A DNA stretch of 52,216 bases from a virus: positions 1-52,216 of IMG/VR virus record IMGVR_UViG_3300003177_000008; one strand, given 5' to 3'. Shown one piece after another: positions 33,225 to 42,198 of this stretch. The notes beneath the pieces are model-generated. The model was not told the DNA's origin and ran no database searches. It saw only the letters and a program-made list of their open reading frames with translations. The position numbers were made by a program, and so were the translations under genes. Position 1 is the stretch's first letter, and each line of letters begins with the position of its first letter.

Positions 33225-33974
33225 TTATATTATATAGTATTTAATGTTATTTTCTTTCAAAAAGTCTAAAACTTTCTCACAAATTATTTCTAAACTATCT
33301 ATATCAGAATAATTCTTGATAGTTATTTTATTAAATTTTTTGATTTTCGTAAAATCTTTAATTTTTTCCTCAAATATATTAGGATCTTTTCTAAATATTT
33401 CTATACAAATATTATCTATACATATATTTACGTCAGTATCTTGAAAGAATATAGTTTCTAGCTCTTGAATTTCGTATAATGTTCTCTTAAGAGTACTCGA
33501 TGTTGAATTTACTATACTAGAGAAGAGAATACTTTTATCTAAATTATCGTCTATATTATTTATCTTCTCTTCAAGTAAATTATAAACCTTCTCATGAGTA
33601 TCTATCCAAAAATTAATAAATTCTAACTCTTTACCTTTAAAATTCTCTCTCAATAATTCCTCATAATATCTTTTACGTTCTCTAGCAAGATCTATTATTT
33701 TAGATTTAATTTCTATTATATTATTTTTTTCATCACATAGTAGAAGTTGTTCAATCTCATTTATCCAATCATACCATATATCATATTTTAATAACATTAT
33801 ATCTTTAGAAACAGTAGAAAATTCGAAATTTGTATTACTGTACATCTGCTTTAATATAAACGCCTGTTGAATCTTAAATAAACTAATATCTTCACTAGAT
33901 TGGATTCTAAATTTTATATTATTATGAATAAACTTTCTAGGATGAAAGTAGTTATTTAATTCTTCTTGTCTCAT
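33225..33974 (-). CDS. Hypothetical protein, possibly tail/baseplate-related
   Basis: 249 residues, helical with FHPRKFIHNNIKFRIQSS at the start and long charged helices. It overlaps the lysis-region gene upstream by four bases. I do not recognise a family; position between lysis genes and early genes gives no firm clue. Confidence 0.5.
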   Translation of the reverse strand: MRQEELNNYFHPRKFIHNNIKFRIQSSEDISLFKIQQAFILKQMYSNTNFEFSTVSKDIMLLKYDIWYDWINEIEQLLLCDEKNNIIEIKSKIIDLARERKRYYEELLRENFKGKELEFINFWIDTHEKVYNLLEEKINNIDDNLDKSILFSSIVNSTSSTLKRTLYEIQELETIFFQDTDVNICIDNICIEIFRKDPNIFEEKIKDFTKIKKFNKITIKNYSDIDSLEIICEKVLDFLKENNIKYYII

Positions 33975-34351
33975 TTTATAGCACCTTTGACACTTAAAAA
34001 CATCATGGTCTCAACTTTAGACGAGATTTGATTTAAGTCTTTCATTAGATTATTAATTTTATCATGAAAATCTTTTTCACTATTTTTAGCATCTTGTTCA
34101 ATCTCACTAATATCTGTTCTTAACTCTTTTAATAATTCTTTTATAGATAATATATTGTCTATAATTTCTTTAGTTTTAATATCCATATGATTTTTATTTT
34201 CTTGAAAGCTAGTAGCATCAGGAATTGAGTTTAAAAATGGTTTTACTCTTTTATAGTAGAATGTAAGTACCGCTACAGTAAGAATCGATATAGAAACATC
34301 TCCATAATGTACTTTTAAAAAGGATAAAATTGAACCTAGAATTATCTCCAC
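33971..34351 (-). CDS. Membrane-anchored coiled-coil protein
   Basis: 126 residues: one hydrophobic segment near the N-terminus (VSISILTVAVLTFYY), then a coiled coil with hydrophobic heptads. Lies in the lysis cluster, so a lysis or entry role is possible. Confidence 0.55.
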   Translation of the reverse strand: MEIILGSILSFLKVHYGDVSISILTVAVLTFYYKRVKPFLNSIPDATSFQENKNHMDIKTKEIIDNILSIKELLKELRTDISEIEQDAKNSEKDFHDKINNLMKDLNQISSKVETMMFLSVKGAIK

Positions 34352-34353
34352 AC

Positions 34354-34590
34354 CTAACCTTTAAATGATTTAATTATATCTGATATTTTATCAAGAGAGT
34401 TTATTCCGAATGTAATAATAATTAGAGCTGCAATAAGTGCATATGTAATTATTTGAACATATCCTATTCCAAGAGGAATTACAAAAGCATATACAAATAT
34501 ACCAATAATAACAAGAACTATTAATCTAGTAAATACTCTATGTTTATCTAAAATATCTACAGGTTTTTTCTTTTCTATATTATTTTCCAT
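34354..34590 (-). CDS. Putative holin, two membrane helices
   Basis: 78 residues. Hydrophobic segments LIVLVIIGIFVYAFVIPLGI and IITYALIAALIIITFGI separated by a few residues, with charged ends. Size, topology and place beside spanin and endolysin genes suit a class II holin, but sequence alone does not prove it. Confidence 0.55.
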   Translation of the reverse strand: MENNIEKKKPVDILDKHRVFTRLIVLVIIGIFVYAFVIPLGIGYVQIITYALIAALIIITFGINSLDKISDIIKSFKG

Positions 34591-34861
34591 CTAAGTTCTC
34601 TTCACACCAGTTTTTATATAGAATCCAATTATTCTTAAGAATGATAGCGTCATTCTTTGGGATTAATATATAATTCTTATTATTTATATTAGTAAAATAT
34701 ATATTATATTTTTCAAACCTAGGCTTTTTAGTAATAGGAGGTCTAGGTATTTCTACATACTTGATCTTTACAGTAGGCTTACACTCATCCTGACTACAGC
34801 CCTGAAATATACTACTTACCAATAGTAGAAACAGAATCGTATAAATTTTTGAATTCTTCAT
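34580..34861 (-). CDS. Outer-membrane lipoprotein, o-spanin-like (Rz1)
   Basis: 93 residues. Lipoprotein signal with lipobox: ILFLLLVSSIFQGC followed by SQ. A short proline-containing segment (PRPPITKKPR) follows, as in Rz1 proteins. It overlaps the i-spanin-like gene by 50 bases in another frame, a typical Rz/Rz1 arrangement. It would fuse outer and inner membranes at lysis. Confidence 0.7.
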   Translation of the reverse strand: MKNSKIYTILFLLLVSSIFQGCSQDECKPTVKIKYVEIPRPPITKKPRFEKYNIYFTNINNKNYILIPKNDAIILKNNWILYKNWCEENLDGK

Positions 34862-35276
34862 CTTTTATATCCTTTCCTTCAATTATAGGAATTTTACAAT
34901 CTTTAATCTTGATAATTTTAGATGGTTTAGTATCTAATTTCTTTTTAAGCAGATGGATATCCTTTCGAAGAGATGATATAATTTCATCTCTAGAGTCTAT
35001 CTGTTTTTTATATATAGACTCTACTTCACTATATCTACTCTTAATAATACTAAGTTCTTTAATATTATTAGCATTAGCATCCTTACAATTATCTCTATCT
35101 ATCTTAACTTTTTCTATTCTTAAATTTAGAATATTTACATCTTTCTTAAGAGACGATATTCTAAAAGTATCATATGTTATCACTGATAGAACCGCAACTA
35201 TTAGAAGAGTCTTTATATTAAAAAGTTTAGAAAAGTTAAAGCTAGATAAAAAACTAAATATAGATAGAAATCCCAT
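34812..35276 (-). CDS. Inner-membrane coiled-coil protein, i-spanin-like (Rz)
   Basis: 154 residues: N-terminal membrane helix (TLLIVAVLSVITYDTF), then a long periplasmic coiled coil. Two cysteines (in DNCKDAN and KDCKIP) could crosslink dimers. Partner of the overlapping lipoprotein. Confidence 0.7.
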   Translation of the reverse strand: MGFLSIFSFLSSFNFSKLFNIKTLLIVAVLSVITYDTFRISSLKKDVNILNLRIEKVKIDRDNCKDANANNIKELSIIKSRYSEVESIYKKQIDSRDEIISSLRKDIHLLKKKLDTKPSKIIKIKDCKIPIIEGKDIKDEEFKNLYDSVSTIGK

Positions 35277-35278
35277 AG

Positions 35279-35692
35279 TTAAGCCTTAAATTTTAAAAGT
35301 TCTGTTCTGCTTCTAGTATCTAAGTGTACCCAAGTAATATCTATTTCTAATCCCTTAATATATGGATATACATCCGGATTATCTATAATATCCTGACGAA
35401 CCTCATCTGGAGTATATTTACTAAATACTATATCTACCGCTCTTCCCCACGAATGCATACTAGAGTATGAATAATATGGACTATCAGGAGTACGAATTCC
35501 ACTCCAGTTTCTATTACCATTCCATAGCCAATTATTAATAGTTGCAGTACCTTCAGGAAATCTCTCTTTAATAGTATCTATAGATTCTATTAATTGAGGA
35601 TCTAGAAAATCCCAACATTTATCTCCATATTTTTTAAAAAGTTCTCGAGGAACTAGTTCCTCAATTTTAAAGTGTTTTGATTTTAAATACAT
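35279..35692 (-). CDS. Endolysin, peptidase M15-like
   Basis: 137 residues. Zinc-site pattern SSMHSWGRAVDI (HxxxxxxD) and C-terminal TWVHLDTRS (WxHxD) identify an M15 D-Ala-D-Ala carboxypeptidase/endopeptidase. It would cut peptide crosslinks of peptidoglycan. No signal peptide, so it needs the holin. First of the lysis genes. Confidence 0.85.
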   Translation of the reverse strand: MYLKSKHFKIEELVPRELFKKYGDKCWDFLDPQLIESIDTIKERFPEGTATINNWLWNGNRNWSGIRTPDSPYYSYSSMHSWGRAVDIVFSKYTPDEVRQDIIDNPDVYPYIKGLEIDITWVHLDTRSRTELLKFKA

Positions 35693-35706
35693 TTCTTCTC
35701 CTTATT

Positions 35707-36591
35707 TTATCCACTAAACATTCCGAGTGCTTCTGAATATCTATTTAATAAATCTTCATCTAATTTTTCTAAAATCGTTTCAGATTCCGACTTCATATCG
35801 GCATAATTAATCTCTGCTCCACCTACTAATGCCTGGGAATATTTTCCTGTTATAGTACCCCATAAATATTTAGTCTTATTAAGAGCATATTCTTTAATCC
35901 ATGGATGATTATATATTTCATCATATTCGGGATTAGGAACATATTCTACAGCTGCCTCTACTAGGAAAGGTCCTGTTACGTTCTCAAATATTCTTAATAT
36001 TTTACTATTACTGTTAAATTCAAAGTTTACACCTACTCCAAATAAAGATTGAAGAGTATCTCTTTGAGATATTGTAACATAAGCATCTACTGCATTATCT
36101 AAAGTACTTCCTGTAGCCAAGCCTCCCGCTATACCACCTGAAATGCCTCCCGCTATACCATTAGCACCTTCTAGACTAGAAACCTCTCCTTGCATAGTAA
36201 TATGAGGAACATATCCTATACCTACCGTACCCCAACCGGGTCCTAGATTAATACCTCCAGCTCCAGGCTGATTAACACTTCCTAAACTATTAGCAAAAGA
36301 GATTGATTGAATTGCTTGTACCCTATAATCTAGAAGATAATCTTGTATATCTTCCTTTCCCTCTATTATAAATGATACAGTTCTCTCTCCTCCATATGCA
36401 TAATCTGAAAATTTACGTATAGTTTCATCTATTACCAATGCTATCTGATCATTAGACACGTCTACCGTTATCATCGGTTCACCTAACATAGTTCGAATAT
36501 AATTAATTAGTTTATCTTCACTATCTATTCTTCGAGATCTTTGCTTAGTATTAACAATATCTGGTTGATTTCTACCTTGCATACTACTCAT
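35707..36591 (-). CDS. Virion structural protein, neck (gp13)-like
   Basis: 294 residues. LINYIRTMLGEPMITVDVSN and DQIALVIDETIRKFSDY resemble the N-terminus of T4-type neck protein gp13 (LGxPxIxVEvTDeQ), close to the T4 length (309). A glycine-rich loop (GIAGGISGGIAGGLATGS) lies in the middle. Driven by a late promoter that overlaps the one for the portal gene. Confidence 0.55.
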   Translation of the reverse strand: MSSMQGRNQPDIVNTKQRSRRIDSEDKLINYIRTMLGEPMITVDVSNDQIALVIDETIRKFSDYAYGGERTVSFIIEGKEDIQDYLLDYRVQAIQSISFANSLGSVNQPGAGGINLGPGWGTVGIGYVPHITMQGEVSSLEGANGIAGGISGGIAGGLATGSTLDNAVDAYVTISQRDTLQSLFGVGVNFEFNSNSKILRIFENVTGPFLVEAAVEYVPNPEYDEIYNHPWIKEYALNKTKYLWGTITGKYSQALVGGAEINYADMKSESETILEKLDEDLLNRYSEALGMFSG

Positions 36592-36615
36592 TTTATACCT
36601 TATGTTTATTTACAA

Positions 36616-36623
36616 TATTTATA
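36616..36623 (-). promoter_or_regulatory. T4-type late promoter TATAAATA (leftward)
   Basis: Minus-strand octamer 25 bases before the ATG of the neck-like gene, overlapping the rightward octamer by two bases. Confidence 0.7.
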
Positions 36624-36629
36624 TAAATA
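36622..36629 (+). promoter_or_regulatory. T4-type late promoter TATAAATA (rightward)
   Basis: Plus-strand octamer 20 bases before the portal ATG. Both directions share the palindrome TATTTATATAAATA (36616-36629). Confidence 0.75.
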
Positions 36630-36648
36630 AATTAAAAATGGAGCTTTT

Positions 36649-38160
36649 ATGGATTTATGGGAGGCAATTAAAAAACCCTTTATTTCAGATACTTCAGATA
36701 TAAAGAAACCTTCTAGTGAGACTAGACCTGAGAATATCACTGTAGAGCTATCTGATGAATATACAGGAGTGGTAGCGTTTTCTTCAGAAGATTCGGGAAA
36801 AGGATTTAACTCTTATTCTGAAACTATGACACCTTTAGAGTATCAAAATAAAGTAATAAAAAAATATAGGGTATTAGCAGAACATTCTGATGTTAATTAT
36901 GCTATTGATATTTTAGTTAATGAGATGATCTTTTCTATAGATAATGATATACTAAAAATTAATGTATCTAATCAGAGTGATAAAATAAAAAAGAAAATTA
37001 TTGAAAAATTTAATAAAATTATAAAAACAGTTAATATAAAAGATAATATAGATATTATATGTAGACAACTATATACAGATGGTCAACTTAATATAGCTCT
37101 AATATATGACAAAAGTGAATTAAAATCAGGTATTAAGTCAGCTAAAATCCTAGAACCTTTTAATCTATTCTATGATAAATCTGATAAATTATGGAAGTTT
37201 GTAGAGAAAGAAAGTGATTCTTTATATTCAACTGAAATTAAATATGATGAAACATACTCTTCAGATGAACTAGTGCATGTAGATTTCAAGCTCTATAAAA
37301 ATATAACACTGAGCGAAGATGAAGTAACTAAAATTAATTATGGATATCTAGAGAGTGTTAGTAAGTATGCTAATCAACTAGATACTTTAGAATCTCTACT
37401 AGTTCCTTTAAGATATTCAAGATCTGTCTCTAGAAGGTTATTTAATATAGATGTAGCAGATCTTCCACCTAAAAAAGCTAAAGAATTAATGAATCAGATT
37501 AGAAATGAGTTTAAATATAAGAAAACATATGATACTACTAATGGTACTATTAAAAATATTAATGCTACTCAGCCTATAGTTGAAGACTACTGGTTATCTA
37601 ATAGAAATGGGGGTCGTGGGACTACCGTTGATACAATGGATGAGAAGGGTGCTCTAATGGATTTAGATGATATTATATTTATCTCTAAAAAACTTTTCAC
37701 CTCTTTAAAAATTCCTAGTAATCTCAACCCATATCTAGATGATATTGGAGATTTTAGTTATGATTCAGATACTGTTTCTGGAGATAATATGTCATTCTAT
37801 CTCTTTATAGATAAATTAAGAAAACCTGTAATATCTCTTATGAAGAGAATCTTAATGAGAGAGTTAATATATACGGGTGATATTACTGAACAAGAATGGT
37901 ATCAACTTGAAGATGATATAGAAATTGATTTTTCTAGTAAATCTCTATTTCTAGAGAATATGAAAAGAGATCTGTTCTTAAAAGGAATAGGAAATTTTCA
38001 GGATATTAAAGAGGATATAGGAAAAATAGTTTCATTAGAAACTGCATTAAAAACTACTCTTGGATGGTCTTCAGAAGATATAAGCGAGGAGCTAGAAAAA
38101 ATTAGAAAAGAAAAGGCTAACCCACTATACAATAATTTTTATAGTGATTCGGAATTTTAA
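36649..38160 (+). CDS. 20: Portal vertex protein gp20
   Basis: 503 residues, close to T4 gp20 (524). The segment QNKVIKKYRVLAEHSDVNYAIDILVNEMIF and the later PKKAKELMNQIRNEFKYKKTYDTTNG are characteristic. It forms the dodecameric portal through which DNA is packaged, and nucleates head assembly. First gene of the head operon in T4 order. Confidence 0.93.
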   Translation: MDLWEAIKKPFISDTSDIKKPSSETRPENITVELSDEYTGVVAFSSEDSGKGFNSYSETMTPLEYQNKVIKKYRVLAEHSDVNYAIDILVNEMIFSIDNDILKINVSNQSDKIKKKIIEKFNKIIKTVNIKDNIDIICRQLYTDGQLNIALIYDKSELKSGIKSAKILEPFNLFYDKSDKLWKFVEKESDSLYSTEIKYDETYSSDELVHVDFKLYKNITLSEDEVTKINYGYLESVSKYANQLDTLESLLVPLRYSRSVSRRLFNIDVADLPPKKAKELMNQIRNEFKYKKTYDTTNGTIKNINATQPIVEDYWLSNRNGGRGTTVDTMDEKGALMDLDDIIFISKKLFTSLKIPSNLNPYLDDIGDFSYDSDTVSGDNMSFYLFIDKLRKPVISLMKRILMRELIYTGDITEQEWYQLEDDIEIDFSSKSLFLENMKRDLFLKGIGNFQDIKEDIGKIVSLETALKTTLGWSSEDISEELEKIRKEKANPLYNNFYSDSEF

Positions 38161-38163
38161 TCT

Positions 38164-38171
38164 TATAAATA
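38164..38171 (+). promoter_or_regulatory. T4-type late promoter TATAAATA
   Basis: Exact octamer three bases after the portal stop codon, 30 bases before the gp67 ATG. Confidence 0.65.
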
Positions 38172-38201
38172 AAAAATATATAACACTTAAAGGAAACTAA
38201 A

Positions 38202-38465
38202 ATGGATCAAGCAAATACTATGGATTTAATCAAATCTGCAGAAGAAAGAAAATATGTTAAATTTGAAGAACTAGCACTAGATACTCTTAAAGATAAGCTA
38301 GATAATCATCCTAAAGTACAGGAATTCAGAGATACCCTAAATTCTATCAGTGAAGCATCTAAAGACGAGGATGAAGATGGTGATGATGATACTACAGAAA
38401 AAGGTGATACTGATAAAGATGAGGATGAAGAGGAAGAAGAGGAAGAAGAGGAAAATAAGAAATAA
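38202..38465 (+). CDS. 67: Prohead core protein gp67-like
   Basis: 87 residues with a strongly acidic tail (DEDEEEEEEEEE), as in T4 gp67 (80 residues). It sits between portal and protease genes, exactly the T4 place. It is a scaffold-core component, normally degraded by gp21. No separate gp68 gene is seen before gp21. Confidence 0.8.
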   Translation: MDQANTMDLIKSAEERKYVKFEELALDTLKDKLDNHPKVQEFRDTLNSISEASKDEDEDGDDDTTEKGDTDKDEDEEEEEEEEENKK

Positions 38466-38484
38466 TTCTTAAATAAGGAAAGTT

Positions 38485-39603
38485 ATGAAGTTAATTCTGG
38501 AAGAAAGCCTAGATATCGAAGCTGTAGTAGAGTTAAATGAAGCTACAGGAGAAAAAACATATGTTATTAAGGGTACTTTTAGCACCCCTGAACTTAAAAA
38601 CAGAAATGGTAGAATCTATCCGATGAAAATCTGGAAAGAGAATGTAGATAGATATCAAAGTGAAATCGAAAATAATACTCAAAATACTTTAATGGAAAAA
38701 GAACATCCTCCTAGAACTGAAGTAGACCCAACTAAGGCTGTTGCCAGAATTCGCAAGCTAGAAATTCGCAACGGTGTAGTATATGGAGAATCTGTAATTT
38801 TTAATAAACCTGAAACAGAGGATATAAGAGAAAGTATAGATAAAGGTCAAAAAGTAGGAGTATCTTCAAGAGGTGTAGGTAGGCTTAATGGTGATATAGT
38901 AGAAGAATTTAATCTTATTACATATGATATAGTAGCTAATCCATCAGATTGGAATGCTAGTTTAGATGGGTTTAATGAATCTTTAATCCTAGAAAGTGTA
39001 GAAATTGAAGCTGATGGACATGGAGGGTGGATATGTACTCCTTCAGGATGTACTCTAGTAGAGTCGAAAGATATTACTAAAGAAGTTGAAAAAAGACTTA
39101 AAAATGAACCTGTTATGATTACAGATGAGACTGGAAATGTTATTACTATTGAACATAAAGATGGTAAGTTTTTCTCTGGAGTAGATCAATATGGTAATGG
39201 TATAGAGTTAAAAGGACTTAAAGGATATATATTAGCAGAGTCTAAAAAAGAAACTCCTTGTACTAAGAAGGCTCTAGAACTAAAAGAAGCATTAGAAAAA
39301 ATTGCTAGATCTAAAGAACTAGAGAAACAACTTAAAGAAGAGAAGGAGCTTAAAGAAAAATTTAAGGTACTTACAGGTACAAAAGATAATCAAGACGTTT
39401 CAGAATCATATATGGAAGATGATATAAAAACTAAAAATATTATAGATTCATTAGAAAATATTCTTAAAGAAATTTTTTCTCTTAAAAAAGGATATAAAGA
39501 TCCTGTTTCTACTAAACATCTTAAAAAGGCTATGGGTGATATAACTCGAGCTTCAGATAGTATAGAATCCTTTTATGAGTATGAATTTGGAAAGGAGTAT
39601 TAA
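38485..39603 (+). CDS. 21: Prohead protease gp21 with C-terminal extension
   Basis: 372 residues, much longer than T4 gp21 (212). The first 175 residues match: NRNGRIYP, MEKEHPPRTEVDP (catalytic His) and VGVSSRGVGRL (catalytic Ser). The remaining 190 residues contain an IEADGHGGWICTPSGCTLVE unit and a charged coiled coil (KELEKQLKEEKELKEKF), so it may be a fusion of protease and core/scaffold segment. It cleaves head proteins after x-x-E sites. Confidence 0.88.
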   Translation: MKLILEESLDIEAVVELNEATGEKTYVIKGTFSTPELKNRNGRIYPMKIWKENVDRYQSEIENNTQNTLMEKEHPPRTEVDPTKAVARIRKLEIRNGVVYGESVIFNKPETEDIRESIDKGQKVGVSSRGVGRLNGDIVEEFNLITYDIVANPSDWNASLDGFNESLILESVEIEADGHGGWICTPSGCTLVESKDITKEVEKRLKNEPVMITDETGNVITIEHKDGKFFSGVDQYGNGIELKGLKGYILAESKKETPCTKKALELKEALEKIARSKELEKQLKEEKELKEKFKVLTGTKDNQDVSESYMEDDIKTKNIIDSLENILKEIFSLKKGYKDPVSTKHLKKAMGDITRASDSIESFYEYEFGKEY

Positions 39604-39863
39604 TGTCCTTATTTAATTTTGAAGAAGTTTTTTCGGAAGCAGTTAAAAATGCTAAAGTACATGGGTATAAGGAATTTTATAAAAGTCCTCTTACTGAAGA
39701 GATAGTATGTTATGTAAACGAAAATAATGATATTTTCGATCTAAATAATAATATTATAGAGAATCAAAGTAGATATAGAGAGATGATAGAGTCATCTGCA
39801 CTTTTAAAAGTAAATAGATTAGATATATCTAAACCACTTTTATCGGAAATTGGATTTATATAA
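39603..39863 (+). CDS. Hypothetical head-cluster protein with leader-like start
   Basis: 86 residues. N-terminus MSLFNFEEVFSE|AVKNA could be a protease-cleaved leader. The start overlaps the gp21 stop by one base, so it is co-translated. It stands between gp21 and gp22, where T4 has no gene. Possibly a core protein. Confidence 0.55.
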   Translation: MSLFNFEEVFSEAVKNAKVHGYKEFYKSPLTEEIVCYVNENNDIFDLNNNIIENQSRYREMIESSALLKVNRLDISKPLLSEIGFI

Positions 39864-39866
39864 ATA
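39859..39866 (+). promoter_or_regulatory. T4-type late promoter TATAAATA
   Basis: Exact octamer overlapping the stop codon of the 86-residue gene, upstream of gp22. Confidence 0.65.
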
Positions 39867-39955
39867 AATATAATAATAAATATTAAGATAGAGTTGAAAA
39901 AGAGTGAAATCATCGATAGATGAGTCTTAATACACAAACAAAAAGGAATTCTCAG

Positions 39956-40684
39956 ATGAATGAATTATTTGAATCGTTAAGTATTGACGATAAAACAAAA
40001 GCTGAATTATCAGAGGCATTTGATAAGGCTGTTATGGCTAAATCTGTTGAACTAATGGAGTCTCATGTTCAAGAAAAAATTGAAGAGGCTAGAGTTGAGC
40101 TAGAAGAAGAATATAAAGAAAAGGTTGAGGATCTTGAGGAAACTCTAGACGGATATTTAACTTCTGTAGTTGAAGAGTTTGTTACTGAAAACGAAGTTAA
40201 GCATCAAAGAATTATTGAAGAGTCAAAAGTAGAAAAACTTTTAGAATCTTTTGATACAATGCTTAAAACTATGGGTGTTGAAATGTTAGAAATTCAAGAA
40301 GCTAAAAGCGAAAAAGAAATTCTAGAGGATGAAAATTCACTAGAAAATAGACTTTCTAGATTAGAAGATAAACTATCTGAAAAAGAACACGAACTTATCG
40401 AAGCTAGAAAAGAAGCTCAAGAATATCTTAGAGCTGGTATTATTGCAGAACTTTCAGAAGGACTTACTCTTACTGAAAAAGAAAAATTCGAAACTTTAGC
40501 TGATATGATTGAATTCTCTAAAGATGAGAAATATGTAAGTGCTCTAGAAACTATTAAAGAAAACTTAATTGATAATAGAGGTGATAGTATTCAGGAATCA
40601 GCAGAAGCATCTCTTCCTGCTAAAGCTTATAAAACTGAAGAAGTAGATGTAGCAGCTGCTACAGATTTTAGTAAATATATCTAA
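39956..40684 (+). CDS. 22: Prohead scaffolding core protein gp22
   Basis: 242 residues from the ATG at 39956, which has AAGGAA at proper distance. An ATG 36 bases upstream (39920) has no clear site. ELFESLSIDDKTKAELSEAF and KSVELMESHVQEKI align with T4 gp22; the rest is a long acidic coiled coil. It forms the scaffold around which gp23 assembles and is destroyed by gp21. Confidence 0.88.
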   Translation: MNELFESLSIDDKTKAELSEAFDKAVMAKSVELMESHVQEKIEEARVELEEEYKEKVEDLEETLDGYLTSVVEEFVTENEVKHQRIIEESKVEKLLESFDTMLKTMGVEMLEIQEAKSEKEILEDENSLENRLSRLEDKLSEKEHELIEARKEAQEYLRAGIIAELSEGLTLTEKEKFETLADMIEFSKDEKYVSALETIKENLIDNRGDSIQESAEASLPAKAYKTEEVDVAAATDFSKYI

Positions 40685-40686
40685 TA

Positions 40687-40694
40687 TATAAATA
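40687..40694 (+). promoter_or_regulatory. T4-type late promoter TATAAATA of the capsid gene
   Basis: Exact octamer just after the gp22 stop, giving a leader of roughly 115 nt before gp23. Confidence 0.7.
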
Positions 40695-40701
40695 CTAAAA
40701 A

Positions 40702-40777
40702 CTTGAAAAGTAGAAGTGAAATAGAGCTGAAACAACAAGGGGTTGGCTTTTCAAGGAACTTCAATCTTTAGATTGAA
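40702..40777 (+). promoter_or_regulatory. Structured 5' leader of the capsid mRNA
   Basis: CTTGAAAAG (40702-40710) pairs with CTTTTCAAG (40747-40755), followed by a perfect TTCAATC-TTTA-GATTGAA hairpin (40760-40777). It probably stabilises the mRNA or sets translation of the most abundant protein. Confidence 0.55.
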
Positions 40778-40821
40778 AACAAAATAAAAATAAAACTAAA
40801 AATAAAAAAAAGGAATTTAAA

Positions 40822-42198
40822 ATGGCTGATTATAAAGCACTTTTAGAAAGTTCAAAATACGCTCCTCTTGGAGAATTTGAAAAAGGCACACTTGCTGCTA
40901 TTATGGAAAACACAGAAAAAGAAACTAAGCAAATGATTGCTGAAGGTACTATTTCTGCAGATATCGCTCAGTTTACACCATTCTTAATGCCAATGTTACG
41001 TAGAATTTATCCTACTCTTATTGCTAATGAATTACTTGGTGTTCAACCAATGTCAGGACCAACAGGTTTCATCTATAGTTTAACTAATCGTTTCGATGGT
41101 AATACTGCTAATGAAATTGATCCTAATATTCAAGCTCAAGTTCTTGACCTAAGTGCTGCTAAAGTTGTTGGAGATACTCTTACAGGTGCTACTTCAGGTG
41201 CTACTGGTACTGTTGTTTATGTTGAACCTGCTACACATGGTTTCGGACATGCTAATAAATTCGCTGGACGTGTTCTTGTTGAATTAAGTGCTGGTTCTGT
41301 TAAGTTTATTGCTGGTGAAGATGTAGATGGTGGTACTACAAGTACAACTGCTGTTTATTCTAATCAAGCTGCATGGCAAGCTATTCTTCCTAACTACTCT
41401 GGTACTTATACTACTGCTGAAGGTGAGGTAAGAGGTACAACTGGTAATGAAATGAATCAAGTTGGTATTGCAGTTGAAAGAAAACAAGTTGAGGCACGTA
41501 CTCGTAAACTTAGAGCTCAATATACAATTGAAATGTATCAAGATCTTAAATCTATGCATGGTGTTCTTGCTGATCAAGAACTTATGAGTCTTATGAACTA
41601 CGAAATCAAATCTGAAACTGACCGTGAAGTTGTTGATTTTGTTAATGCTAACGCTACTGCTCAATCTGACTTCGTTGTAGATGTATCAGGTGCTGGACGT
41701 TCAAGATGGGAAATTGAAGATTATCGTCTTCTTGCTACTAAACTTTCTGATATGAGTCGTGAAATTGGTAGATTAAATAAACGTGGAGCTGCTAACAAGT
41801 TACTTGTTTCTCCAAAAGTTCTTACTATGCTTGAGCAAATCGGTGGATACTATGCTTCTGATGTTGATTCAACTGTTAATCCACAAGCTGCTAATACAGC
41901 TGTAGCTGGTAGATTTGATAATAAATTCTCAGTTGTAGTTGATAACTATGCTAAATCTGATTATGCTACTCTTATCTATAAAGGTTCTAATCAAGATGCA
42001 CTTGGTGTTTGGGCGCCTTATACACCTGTTCAAATCCAAAAAGTAACTAATGTAGAAACTGGTCAACCAGCACTTATTGCTATGACACGTTATGGTCTTG
42101 CAACTAACCCTTGGGTAGATGATGCAGTCTCTATGGGTGAAGCTTCTCCATATGCTTCTACAATTGGTGTAGACTTCGCTAACTCAGTTCTTAAATAA
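40822..42198 (+). CDS. 23: Major capsid protein gp23
   Basis: 458 residues (T4: 521). FTPFLMPMLRRIYPTLIANELLGVQPMSGPTG is the capsid signature. KQMIAE|GT (after residue 41) fits the gp21 cleavage that matures the protein. Many Arg codons here are CGT, unlike the AGA preference of neighbouring genes, suggesting selection for expression. Ribosome site AAAAAAAGGAAT. Confidence 0.95.
   Translation: MADYKALLESSKYAPLGEFEKGTLAAIMENTEKETKQMIAEGTISADIAQFTPFLMPMLRRIYPTLIANELLGVQPMSGPTGFIYSLTNRFDGNTANEIDPNIQAQVLDLSAAKVVGDTLTGATSGATGTVVYVEPATHGFGHANKFAGRVLVELSAGSVKFIAGEDVDGGTTSTTAVYSNQAAWQAILPNYSGTYTTAEGEVRGTTGNEMNQVGIAVERKQVEARTRKLRAQYTIEMYQDLKSMHGVLADQELMSLMNYEIKSETDREVVDFVNANATAQSDFVVDVSGAGRSRWEIEDYRLLATKLSDMSREIGRLNKRGAANKLLVSPKVLTMLEQIGGYYASDVDSTVNPQAANTAVAGRFDNKFSVVVDNYAKSDYATLIYKGSNQDALGVWAPYTPVQIQKVTNVETGQPALIAMTRYGLATNPWVDDAVSMGEASPYASTIGVDFANSVLK

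Noticed and set aside
41284-41664. 126-codon frame antisense to the capsid gene
   Set aside because: Shadow of gp23; serine/asparagine-rich product expected from antisense of its codon usage.
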